Notes under the pieces: model-generated | Seen by the model: only the letters and a program-made list of their open reading frames with translations | The model's database searches: none | What the model was told of the DNA's origin: nothing | Assembly: GCA_028283765.1 (NCBI GenBank) | Contig: JAPWJY010000008.1 | Location: forward strand, 1,369,001-1,433,000 | DNA: 64,000 nucleotides | Direction of reading: 5' to 3' | Source: Parvibaculaceae bacterium | Lineage (GTDB): Bacteria > Pseudomonadota > Alphaproteobacteria > Parvibaculales > Parvibaculaceae | Position numbers and translations under genes: made by a program | Part shown: positions 43,947 to 52,182 of the stretch, piece by piece | Position numbering within the stretch: position 1 is the first letter of the stretch | Layout: the number at the start of each line of letters is the position of its first letter

Positions 43947-45485
43947 ATGATCGACGAACGGACCCCGGTGCTGGTCGGCTGCGGCCAGCTTGTGCAGAAG
44001 GAAAAGGACGTTACGAAGGCAAGATCGCCGATCGATTTCATGGCTGACGCCGCAAGACTCGCCGCCGATGACACCGGGCTGGGCGCAAGGCTTTGGGACG
44101 CCGTCGATAATGTCACGGTCGTCCGCTTCATCACCGACAGCCCGGATTCAGGCCGTCTGCCTTTCGGCAAATACACCAACGCCCCAAGAACGTTGTCAAA
44201 CATTCTGGGCGCACACCCGGCGCGGGGCTGCTACGGCCCGACGGGCGGCAACACGCCCCAGTTTCTCGTCAACATCACGGCGCAATCCATCGCCGATGGC
44301 GAAACCGAAGTGGCGCTGGTCGCGGGCTCGGAGTGTTTCGCGACCATGATGCGCGCGGTCAATCAGGGCATCATGCTGCCCTGGGGCGATGACCCGGAAG
44401 GAAGCCCGCGCATCGACCTCGGCACCGAAAAGCCGAGCGTCACGGACGTCGAGAAGAAGCACAAGCTGCAATATCCGGTGAATGCCTATCCGCTGATCGA
44501 GAACGCCATCCGGGCGCACAAGGGCCGCACGGTTGCACAGCACCGGCTTGAGCTTGGCCGCCTGATGGCGAGCTTCACCGATGTCGCGGCGGCGCATCCG
44601 CAGGCCTGGTTTCCCATCCGGCGCACGGCTGAGGAAATCGCCACGCCGGGCGACGACAACCGCTATGTCGGCTTTCCGTATACGAAATACATGAACGCGA
44701 TCATGCAGGTCGATCAGGCCGCCGCCATCGTCATGATGTCGGTGAAGAAAGCCCGGGAACTCGGCGTAAGCGAGGATAAATGGGTGTTCCTGCATGGCTG
44801 TGCCGATGCCAATGACATCTGGTACATGAGCGAACGGCAGGATTTCCATTCATCGCCTGCTATCCGCGCCATGGGCAGGCAGGCGTTCGCGCAGGCCGGA
44901 TGGTCGGTCGATGACATCGATTATATCGATCTTTATTCCTGTTTCCCGAGTGCGGTGCAGATCGGCCGCCAGGAACTGGGCCTTGCCGAGGACGATCCGC
45001 GCCTTCTCACCGTCACTGGCGGCCTGCCTTATTTCGGCGGGGCGGGCAACGATTACGTCATGCACTCCATCGTCACCATGATGGAGAAGCTGCGGGCGAA
45101 ACCGGGCACGAAGGGGCTCGTCACCTCGAACGGCTGGTACATCACCAAGCATGGCATCGGGCTCTATTCCACGGAGCCCTTCAGGGGCAAATGGCGGCGC
45201 GTGGACCCCGCCCTCTATCAGGCGGAACTGGATGCGCAGCCGCGTGTGGACGTGGTTGAAAAACCGGATGGTCCCGCCATCATCGAAACCTACACGGTCG
45301 TTCATGGCCGCAAGGGGCCTGACTTCGCCATTGTCTTCGGCCGCCTTGAAGATGGCAGCCGCTTCATCGCCCACACGCCCAACGATGAGCTGACGCTGCA
45401 TGACATGGTCACCAACGAACAACTCGGCCGCAAGGGCAGGGTCACGTCCAGCGAAACCGGCCTGAATATTTTCACGCCCTTGTAA
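43947..45485 (+). CDS. Thiolase-like acetyl-CoA acetyltransferase (paralogue 2, no nucleophilic Cys)
   Basis: A 512-residue paralogue of the protein at 21419-22963, with the same length and layout: thiolase fold plus an additional C-terminal domain. Shared blocks include ERTPVLVGCGQLV, DYIDLYSCFPSAVQIG and GGLPYFGGAGNDYVMHSIVTMMEKL. The nucleophile loop reads CYGPTGGNTPQFLVNITA, again without the cysteine at the thiolase position. Start ATG 43947 is spaced 6 bases from GGGAGG; an ATG at 43941 touches that site. A terminator follows the stop. Its role is probably in acyl-CoA metabolism; the reaction is not known. Confidence 0.85.
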   Translation: MIDERTPVLVGCGQLVQKEKDVTKARSPIDFMADAARLAADDTGLGARLWDAVDNVTVVRFITDSPDSGRLPFGKYTNAPRTLSNILGAHPARGCYGPTGGNTPQFLVNITAQSIADGETEVALVAGSECFATMMRAVNQGIMLPWGDDPEGSPRIDLGTEKPSVTDVEKKHKLQYPVNAYPLIENAIRAHKGRTVAQHRLELGRLMASFTDVAAAHPQAWFPIRRTAEEIATPGDDNRYVGFPYTKYMNAIMQVDQAAAIVMMSVKKARELGVSEDKWVFLHGCADANDIWYMSERQDFHSSPAIRAMGRQAFAQAGWSVDDIDYIDLYSCFPSAVQIGRQELGLAEDDPRLLTVTGGLPYFGGAGNDYVMHSIVTMMEKLRAKPGTKGLVTSNGWYITKHGIGLYSTEPFRGKWRRVDPALYQAELDAQPRVDVVEKPDGPAIIETYTVVHGRKGPDFAIVFGRLEDGSRFIAHTPNDELTLHDMVTNEQLGRKGRVTSSETGLNIFTPL

Positions 45486-45488
45486 AAG

Positions 45489-45519
45489 GGCGCGCCGGAC
45501 TGGACGCGCCAGAATTTTT
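45489..45519 (+). terminator. Intrinsic terminator after the second thiolase-like gene
   Basis: Arms GGCGCG (45489-45494) and CGCGCC (45505-45510) are followed by AGAATTTTT. It lies directly after the stop codon and 16 bases before the end of the convergent FkbM gene. Confidence 0.7.
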
Positions 45520-45534
45520 CCAGAAACAAACGGG

Positions 45535-46689
45535 TCAAAAAATGATGGGCGGCTTCACCTTGTCAAAGGAGGTCAGCCGGTAAATGGTAGCGCCTCGCCA
45601 ATCGAGGGACACATCGCTACCCTGTAAAAACCGGAGATAAGGTTTGACTTGGGAATCCCTGCGCAAGGTAAACACCCAGTCACGATAAGAGGCTGCCATG
45701 AACTTTGTGTAGGTATGATAGCGGTGAATTACGCCGTTGTTTGTATCGATGCCGGCGAATATCTCATTGTCGCTGCCATTGGCTGAAAAATCTGCCTTGC
45801 AAAGGTAGCGCCCGGCCGGCAGAACAACCGGAGACCGTATCTCAATGTCTCCTCTCCCGGTCTGCTCGAAATGCGCCCGATCCAAGCGGGCGACTTCTGT
45901 CATGTCCGATCCGGAGAAATAAGGATCATCTTCGGCCTTTGTGGCATCCATATAAAGGATGTTGACAATATCCGTCCCAGGTAAAAAATCTCTGGCACTT
46001 TCAATCCGTCTGTAATTGGCAAGATCGACGGCCTTGTATCCTTTACTGGTCAGATATTCATGGCATCGCATGTCGCTGGGACTGCCTTCCAGTATGAGGA
46101 TCGGCTTGCTGTATTCGAACAGTCTGGCCATACCCTTCAAGGCATCAAGTTCGGCGCCTTCGATGTCCATCTTGATCAGTTTTGGCACCAGATTTGTAGC
46201 CTCGATGAAGTCGTCCAGAGCAAGAGTTTCCACCTCGTATTTGGCGCCTCCCTCAGCTCCCAGATCATTGTAGATCGAGTCGTTCAGGTGTGTACCGGGG
46301 TAGAGTGTGACAATTTCGTTTGAGGTGTGATAGACGGCGCGATAATACACATGGGCGTTGCTGCATCCAGCCGTCGTCAGATTGTAGACTGTCTTGTCGA
46401 TGATGCGGGGGCTGGCCTCGAAAGAGCAGACAATGCCCTTGGGGCCAACCAGGCGTGACATGAGCATGGAAAGAGCGCCCGCATTGGCTCCCACGTCAAA
46501 GACAACATCGCCCGGGCGGACATAATCCCGAATCGGCATCTGCACAGTGGGCTCCCAGTAGCTGGTTTCCCAGAATTTTGGAATCTGGAAACTGGCCTCA
46601 GGCGCAATCGAGGGAGCCGTCGTAATCGCAAGTGCCGCATCGGGTTTGCTATCCAGCAAACGCTTGGCCAAATTAACCAAAGACTTCAT
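45535..46689 (-). CDS. FkbM-family SAM-dependent methyltransferase with C-terminal extension
   Basis: A 384-residue protein. Residues 55-250 form an FkbM methyltransferase domain: SAM motif I DVVFDVGANAGALSMLMSRL, the acidic SFEASP, then LALDDFIEA, KLIKMDIEGAELDALKGM and ILILEGSP. FkbM proteins O-methylate sugars or polyketides. The last 120 residues (from about 265) are an unrecognised, probably beta-sandwich domain (LPAGRYLCKADFSANGSDNEIFAGID). The gene is less GC-rich than its neighbours and stands alone, so horizontal transfer from a polysaccharide locus is plausible. Confidence 0.85.
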   Translation of the reverse strand: MKSLVNLAKRLLDSKPDAALAITTAPSIAPEASFQIPKFWETSYWEPTVQMPIRDYVRPGDVVFDVGANAGALSMLMSRLVGPKGIVCSFEASPRIIDKTVYNLTTAGCSNAHVYYRAVYHTSNEIVTLYPGTHLNDSIYNDLGAEGGAKYEVETLALDDFIEATNLVPKLIKMDIEGAELDALKGMARLFEYSKPILILEGSPSDMRCHEYLTSKGYKAVDLANYRRIESARDFLPGTDIVNILYMDATKAEDDPYFSGSDMTEVARLDRAHFEQTGRGDIEIRSPVVLPAGRYLCKADFSANGSDNEIFAGIDTNNGVIHRYHTYTKFMAASYRDWVFTLRRDSQVKPYLRFLQGSDVSLDWRGATIYRLTSFDKVKPPIIF

Positions 46690-47015
46690 TATAATCCCTC
46701 GTGAGATAATGGACCGCGTTTGCGGGCCCGGCGGCGTATAAATTCAGCAGGCAATCCTGATTCAGATAAAGGATGAATAGAGGCAGCCCCCTGCTTCGGC
46801 CATTACCATACGAGACGGCTATCCTGTTTTGTAGCCAATATCCTGAGCACGATCAGGATTTTATGCTGAAATTCTGTATGTTGCCCGGGTTCTGTCAAAT
46901 CAGGGAGATGTCTGACGCCTGTTTGCCATCCTCTTAATCGCTTGCAATGCCCATGCTCCAGCGGCTCTATTCCGGGAATAAAATCAAAACAAGACCAAAC
47001 CGGGAGCAGGGACTG
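46690..47015. other. Intergenic region between FkbM gene and SDR gene, with one hairpin
   Basis: About 325 bases between divergent genes. At 46840-46859 the arms ATCCTGA and TCAGGAT enclose GCACGA and are followed by TTTTAT, a terminator-like hairpin on the plus strand with no plus-strand gene before it. It may end a small RNA or an attenuated leader. Nothing else recognised. Confidence 0.4.
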
Positions 47016-47813
47016 ATGGGTAAATTTGAAGGCAAGGTTGTCGTCATCACCGGCGGTGCGTCGGGCATCGGAGCGGCCGCCGCGCGGCGGTTTGCCGGGG
47101 AGGGCGCGACCCTCGTGCTCGCCGATCTCAACGAGGATGCGCTTGGAGAACAGCGCGAGGCGCTGGGCCTCACGCTCGGCAGCCATCGCCTGCTCACCCG
47201 CAAGGTGGACGTAAGCCAGCAGACCGACATAGAGGGGCTGATCGAGACAACCGTTGCTGAGTTTGGCCATCTCGACGTGCTGGTCAACAATGCGGGCGTC
47301 GGCTCGTTCGGCTATGTCACCGAGACGACACCGGAAGAATGGCGGCGGGTTTTTGCCATCGACCTTGATGCGGTTTATTTCGCCTGCCGTGCGGCCATGC
47401 CCCATCTCATCACAGCGCGGGGCAATATCGTCAACACGGCCTCCATTTCCGGCATCGCCGGGGATTACGGTTTCGCCGCCTATAATGCGGCGAAGGCCGG
47501 TGTCATCAACATGACGCGGACACTGGCGCTCGATCACGGCAAGGATGGCGTGCGCGTCAATGCGATCTCGCCGGGCCTTGTGCAGACGCCGCTTGCGGCA
47601 GCCCTCCATACCGACAACCGGATCATGGCGGAATATGCCCGGACCGTACCGCTGGCCCGCGCCGGGCAGCCCGATGAAATGGCGGCGGCGATCGAGTTTC
47701 TTGCCTCCGGTGATGCCTCCTATATCACCGGCATCAATCTCGTCGTCGATGGCGGGTTGACCGCGCACACCGGCCAGCCGAACTTTCATCGCTTCTTTCG
47801 CGAACAGGCGTAA
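47016..47813 (+). CDS. SDR-family oxidoreductase
   Basis: Classical short-chain dehydrogenase of 265 residues. The cofactor motif is TGGASGIGAAAARRF, with ADLNED suggesting NAD preference, then VLVNNAGVG, the catalytic serine in NTASISG and the Tyr-Lys pair in YNAAKAG. The C-terminus ends YITGINLVVDGG. The start at ATG 47016 follows GGGAGCAGGG. A histidine phosphatase follows 34 bases later in the same direction. Substrate unknown. Confidence 0.93.
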   Translation: MGKFEGKVVVITGGASGIGAAAARRFAGEGATLVLADLNEDALGEQREALGLTLGSHRLLTRKVDVSQQTDIEGLIETTVAEFGHLDVLVNNAGVGSFGYVTETTPEEWRRVFAIDLDAVYFACRAAMPHLITARGNIVNTASISGIAGDYGFAAYNAAKAGVINMTRTLALDHGKDGVRVNAISPGLVQTPLAAALHTDNRIMAEYARTVPLARAGQPDEMAAAIEFLASGDASYITGINLVVDGGLTAHTGQPNFHRFFREQA

Positions 47814-47847
47814 ACTGTAATCTGTTTGCCAGTACAGGGAGTGCTTC

Positions 47848-48438
47848 ATGCCCACCATCTATGTGATCCGGCACGGCAAGGCGGCGGCAGGCTGGGACGC
47901 GGACAAGGACCCGGGCCTCGACGCCACGGGTCAGGCCCAGGCGGAGGCTGCCGCAGTTGAAATTGCCCGGCGGACCGGCAGCCCGCTCCCTCTGGTCAGT
48001 TCGCCCCTGAAGCGTTGCCGCGAAACCGCGGTGCCCTTGGCGTCCGCCTGGAGCCTCGTTCCCGCCATCGAGCCGCGGGTCGCCGAAATTCCCTCGCCCA
48101 TCGACGATGTCGCGGCCCGGGTCGGCTGGTTGCGCAAGACCATGTCGGGAACATGGGCCGAGGCGACTTCGGCGGAGGCCAATGCCGACCATCTGCATTT
48201 CGTCCAGACCCTGCTCGACTGGCGCAGAAATCTGGCCGAGGCGGTGCTGGAACTGACGCAGGATACGATCATTTTCAGCCATTTCATCGCCGTCAACGTG
48301 CTCGTCGGCCATGCACAGAAGGATGACCGGGTCACCATATTCCAGCCCGACAATTGTTCCGTGAACATTTTCAACACGGATGGCGGCGTGCTCTCGGTTG
48401 TGGAACTGGGCCGGGAGGCCTCAACCAGGGTTAATTGA
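47848..48438 (+). CDS. Histidine phosphatase family protein
   Basis: A 196-residue phosphoglycerate mutase-like phosphatase. The phosphohistidine motif is VIRHGKA (H9). The second conserved arginine lies in SSPLKRCRETA, and the late histidine in IIFSHFIAVNVLVGH. This small size suits SixA/CobC-like enzymes; the substrate is not predictable. Its stop (TGA 48436-48438) overlaps the nnr start as TGATG, so it is coupled to nnr. Confidence 0.9.
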   Translation: MPTIYVIRHGKAAAGWDADKDPGLDATGQAQAEAAAVEIARRTGSPLPLVSSPLKRCRETAVPLASAWSLVPAIEPRVAEIPSPIDDVAARVGWLRKTMSGTWAEATSAEANADHLHFVQTLLDWRRNLAEAVLELTQDTIIFSHFIAVNVLVGHAQKDDRVTIFQPDNCSVNIFNTDGGVLSVVELGREASTRVN

Positions 48439-49955
48439 TGCCTGAGCTTCTCAGTGTCGCTGAAATGGGGGAAGCCGACCGGCTGGCGATCGCGGGCGGC
48501 ATTCCCGGCATCACGCTCATGGAGAATGCCGGGCGGGCCGTCGCCGCAGCGATTATCGCCCGCTTCGCGCCCTGCGAGACGGCGGTGCTGTGCGGGCCGG
48601 GCAATAATGGCGGAGACGGTTTCGTCGTCGCCCGTCTGCTCGCAGAGCAGGGCTGGCCGGTCAGGCTCTGGCTGCTTGGCGAGCGCGGCATGCTCAAGGG
48701 CGATGCGGCATCAGCAGCGGTGGCATGGTTTGGCGATGTTTTGCCGCTTCGTCCTGAGAGCATCGCCGGAGCCGGGCTCATCGTCGACGCCATTTTCGGG
48801 GCGGGACTCTCGCGGCCTGTCGAAGGCGTCGCGGCCGAGCTGATTGGGCGCGTGAACCGGGAAGGCATCCCGGTTGTTGCTGTGGATGTGCCCTCTGGCG
48901 TCGATGGCGACAGCGGGGCGGTCCGGGGGACGTCGTTCGAGGCTGCGCTCACGGTCAGCTTTTTCCGTCCCAAACCGGGACATTACCTTTATCCGGGCCG
49001 GGCCCGGTGCGGGGAACTGGTGATCGCCGGCATCGGCACCCCGCCCGCCGTGCTGGAAACGATCCAGCCCCAGGCCTTTCTCAATGGCCCGTCGCTCTGG
49101 GGAAGCCATTTCCCGCATATGAAGCTCGCCGGGCACAAATACGACCGGGGCCATGCGGTCGTTGTCAGTGGCGGCCCCACGTCGACAGGAGCCGCGCGGC
49201 TCGGGGCCCGGGCGGCTCTGCGGACCGGGGCGGGGCTGGTCACCGTCGCCTCGCCGCCGGAGGCCGTGCTGGTCAATGCGGCGCATCTGACCGCGATCAT
49301 GCTCAAATCCTTCAGGGGGCCGGAGGGGCTGGCGGGTATCCTTGCCGACCGCCGCCTCAATGCCTGCCTGATCGGTCCGGGCCTCGGGTTGGGGGAGGGC
49401 ACCCGGCCGCTGGTCCGGGCAGTGCTGGCCTCCGGCGCGGCCTGCGTCCTTGATGCGGATGCACTGACCGCCCATGCGGACGCCCCCCCGGTCCTTTTCG
49501 ATGAAATCGGGGCCAATCCGGGACGCCCCGTGGTCCTGACCCCGCATGAGGGAGAATTCCGGCGGCTTTTCCCCGACCTGGGCCCGGATCAGGCAGGCTC
49601 CAAACCTGCGCGAGCCCGGGCGGCGGCGGCCAGATCGGGCGCGATTGTGCTGCTCAAGGGCGCCGACAGCGTGATCGCCGCGCCGGATGGCCGGATCGCG
49701 ATCAACGCCAATGCCGGGCCGCAACTGGGCACGGCGGGTTCGGGCGACGTGCTGGGCGGGATCATCGCCGGTCTGCTGGCGCGCGGCATGGAACCCTTCA
49801 TGGCGGCGGCCTGCGGGGTCTGGCTCCATGGCGAGCTGGGAAACGCCCTTGGGACTGGCCTTATCGCCGAGGATCTGCCCGAGGCGATGCCCGGTGTGCT
49901 CAAACGGCTCGATCAAAGCTCTTTTGCTGGCGTTCCCCCGATACCCTTGATATAG
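48438..49955 (+). CDS. nnr: Bifunctional NAD(P)H-hydrate epimerase / ADP-dependent dehydratase
   Basis: Repairs hydrated NAD(P)H. Two fused domains in 505 residues. The N-terminal YjeF epimerase domain (1-210) has LMENAGRAVA, LCGPGNNGGDGFVVARLL and VDVPSGVDGDSG. The C-terminal ribokinase-like dehydratase domain (about 225-505) has GRGHAVVVSGG-type residues (DRGHAVVVSGGPTSTGAA), LIGPGLGLG, VLTPHEGEF and the catalytic GTAGSGDVLGGIIAGLLARG. ATG 48438 overlaps the upstream stop. In several alphaproteobacteria nnr precedes glnB; here it does not. Confidence 0.96.
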   Translation: MPELLSVAEMGEADRLAIAGGIPGITLMENAGRAVAAAIIARFAPCETAVLCGPGNNGGDGFVVARLLAEQGWPVRLWLLGERGMLKGDAASAAVAWFGDVLPLRPESIAGAGLIVDAIFGAGLSRPVEGVAAELIGRVNREGIPVVAVDVPSGVDGDSGAVRGTSFEAALTVSFFRPKPGHYLYPGRARCGELVIAGIGTPPAVLETIQPQAFLNGPSLWGSHFPHMKLAGHKYDRGHAVVVSGGPTSTGAARLGARAALRTGAGLVTVASPPEAVLVNAAHLTAIMLKSFRGPEGLAGILADRRLNACLIGPGLGLGEGTRPLVRAVLASGAACVLDADALTAHADAPPVLFDEIGANPGRPVVLTPHEGEFRRLFPDLGPDQAGSKPARARAAAARSGAIVLLKGADSVIAAPDGRIAINANAGPQLGTAGSGDVLGGIIAGLLARGMEPFMAAACGVWLHGELGNALGTGLIAEDLPEAMPGVLKRLDQSSFAGVPPIPLI

Positions 49956-50039
49956 AAGGCGCCAAATCGCCTGCGGGCGGGCCGGGTTCGCTTGGCCCGG
50001 GCAATGGCCGGATTGGGCAGGCTGAGGCTCTTTTTGCGC

Positions 50040-50124
<85 letters not shown>

Positions 50125-50206
50125 GCGAGCTGTCAGCACGCTCATCGAAAGCAAGATCAAGCGGCAGGGAGCCAGCTTCCCGGCCGCACCGACAATGGAT
50201 GGTATG

Positions 50207-51679
50207 ATGCAGGTCACGGAAACAAGCGCGGACGGTCTGAAGCGCGAACTCAAGGTTGTGGTCCCGGCGAGCGATCTCGCGGATCGTCAGGCAAAGAAGC
50301 TTGATGAACTCAAGAGCCAGATTCGCCTGAAGGGCTTCCGTCCCGGCAAGGTGCCGGTCAGCTATCTCCAGAAGACCTACGGCACGCAGGTCATGACGGA
50401 AGTCATTCAGGACGTCATCGGCGAGTCGAGCCTGAAGGCGCTGCAGGATCTGTCCCTGCGCCCCGCGCTCCAGCCCAAGGTCGATCTGGATGGCGACATC
50501 GAGGCTGTGGTCGCCGGCAAGGCCGACCTTGCCTATGGCATGTCCTTCGAGATCATCCCCGACATCACCCTCGGCGACTTCAAGTCCATCTCGGTCGAGC
50601 GCCCCGTGCTCAAGGTCGAGGACAAGGAAGTCGACGAGTCGGTCGAGCGTCTGGCCACCCAGCAGCGCAGCTTCGAGCCGCGCGAGGAGGGTGCCGCCGC
50701 CGAAACGGGCGACCAGCTCACCATCGATTTCCTTGGCAAGCTCGACGGCGTGCCCTTCGAGGGCGGCGCGGCCGAGGATGCCGACCTTGAGCTTGGCTCG
50801 GGCCGGTTTATCCCCGGTTTCGAGGAGCAACTCGTCGGATCGAAGGTCGGCGACGATGTTGTCGTGAACGTCACTTTCCCGGCGGAATATGGCGCGGAAC
50901 AGCTTGCCGGCAAGGACGCCGTGTTCGACGTCAAGGTCAAGGCCGTGAAGAAGCCGGTCGAGGCCGTCATTGACGACAAGTTCGCCGAGAACTTCGGCTT
51001 TGACGCGCTCGACAAGCTCCGCGACGCCGTACGCGCCCAGATCCAGGGCGAATATGATCAGGTCTCGCGCCAGAAGCTGAAGCGTAAGCTCCTCGACGCG
51101 CTGGACGATCTGCACGCCTTCGAGGTGCCGCCCTCCATGGTCGAGCAGGAGTTCACCCAGATCTGGTCGCAGCTCGAGCAGGAGCTGGAGCACCAGAAGA
51201 AGACCCTCGCCGATCTGGAAGAGCCGGAAGAGACGGTGCGCGCCGATTACAACCGCATCGCGGAGCGCCGCGTGCGCCTCGGTCTGGTGCTGGCCGAAAC
51301 CGGCGAGAAGAACCAGATCACCGTGACCAACGAGGAAATCAACCGCGCCGTCATGGAGCGCGCGCGCCAGTTCCCCGGTCAGGAACGCATGGTGTTCGAC
51401 TATTACCAGAAGAATCCGCAGGCCCTGAACGAGTTCCGCGCGCCGATCTTCGAGGACAAGGTCATCGACTTCATCGTCGAACTGGCCCAGGTCGCCGACA
51501 AGGAAGTCTCCCGCGAGGAACTGTTCGCCGAGGACGAGTCCGACGTGCTGCCGCACATCCCGCCTCACGATCACGCCCATGACCATGATCACGATCATGA
51601 CCACGCCGGTCACGATCATGAGGGGCATGCCCATGAACATGACGGCGAGACTTGCACGGATCCGACCCACAATCATTGA
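50207..51679 (+). CDS. tig: Trigger factor with histidine-rich C-terminal tail
   Basis: Ribosome-associated chaperone and peptidyl-prolyl isomerase. Visible are the N-terminal ribosome-binding domain with the signature GFRPGKVP (residues near 40), the FKBP-type PPIase domain (GDQLTIDFLGKLDGVPFEGG) and the helical C-terminal chaperone domain. The frame gives 490 residues, about 40 longer than usual. The extra tail (residues 449-490) is built of His-Asp, His-Ala and His-Glu pairs (HDHAHDHDHDHDH) and ends CTDPTHNH, suggesting metal binding. Start chosen at MQVTETSADGLKRE; ATGs at 50195 and 50204 are also in frame. Confidence 0.95.
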   Translation: MQVTETSADGLKRELKVVVPASDLADRQAKKLDELKSQIRLKGFRPGKVPVSYLQKTYGTQVMTEVIQDVIGESSLKALQDLSLRPALQPKVDLDGDIEAVVAGKADLAYGMSFEIIPDITLGDFKSISVERPVLKVEDKEVDESVERLATQQRSFEPREEGAAAETGDQLTIDFLGKLDGVPFEGGAAEDADLELGSGRFIPGFEEQLVGSKVGDDVVVNVTFPAEYGAEQLAGKDAVFDVKVKAVKKPVEAVIDDKFAENFGFDALDKLRDAVRAQIQGEYDQVSRQKLKRKLLDALDDLHAFEVPPSMVEQEFTQIWSQLEQELEHQKKTLADLEEPEETVRADYNRIAERRVRLGLVLAETGEKNQITVTNEEINRAVMERARQFPGQERMVFDYYQKNPQALNEFRAPIFEDKVIDFIVELAQVADKEVSREELFAEDESDVLPHIPPHDHAHDHDHDHDHAGHDHEGHAHEHDGETCTDPTHNH

Positions 51680-51699
51680 TTTTGGCGGTTTGACTGACA

Positions 51700-51732
51700 T
51701 GAAAGGCCCGGTGGCAACACCGGGCCTTTTTG
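51700..51732 (+). terminator. Intrinsic terminator of tig
   Basis: Arms AAAGGCCCGGTG and CACCGGGCCTTT enclose GCAA (wholly complementary) and are followed by TTTGTTT. It lies 21 bases after the tig stop. Confidence 0.92.
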
Positions 51733-51797
51733 TTTGGAAAATGAAGGGGCTATATCGAAACAGACGGGTCAATCTGATTGGTCAGGAAGGCCGCAAC

Positions 51798-52149
51798 ATG
51801 CGCGAAGTTCAGTCGTCCGGGGCCAAGGCGCATCTTCCCCAGCTTCTCGACGAGGTCGAGCGCGGTGCCACGATCATCATCACCCGCCATGGCCGGGCGG
51901 TCGCCCGCCTCGTGCCCGGAAACGGAACGCCGGGCCCGGCTCACGCAGGCCGATACGGCCGCTTTTCTGGCCGGGCTTGCCCGCCTCGGGGTGATCGTGG
52001 ACCAGATACCGGACGAGGCCGCCATTCTGTCTCTCGCCCGGCAACATCATCTGACGATCTATGACGCCGCCTGTCTGGAACTGGCGCAGCGAACCGGATT
52101 TCCGCTGGCAACGCTCGACAACGCGCTTGCGCGGGCGCACAGGCGATGA
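51798..52149 (+). pseudogene. Remnant of a Phd-type antitoxin / VapC-type PIN toxin pair, joined by a deletion
   Basis: The first frame encodes MREVQSSGAKAHLPQLLDEV and continues ERGATIIITRHGRAVARLVPG, the N-terminal half of a Phd/YefM antitoxin. At about 51925 it loses similarity. In the +1-shifted frame, ERRARLTQADTAAFLAGLARL, then PDEAAILSLARQHHLTIYDAACLELAQ and FPLATLDNALARA continue to a stop at 52149. That is the C-terminal half of a VapC PIN-domain ribonuclease, with its YDAA and TLD acidic residues. The antitoxin C-terminus and toxin N-terminus are missing. The best explanation is one deletion joining both genes out of frame. Confidence 0.75.
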
Positions 52150-52182
52150 AGCCGCCTCTGATCACGGATGCTGCCTGAAGCT

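Noticed and set aside
51581-51640. Tandem CATGAC-like repeats near the end of tig as a DNA repeat element
   Set aside because: The repetition is explained by alternating His and Asp codons of the trigger-factor tail; no repeat continues outside the gene.
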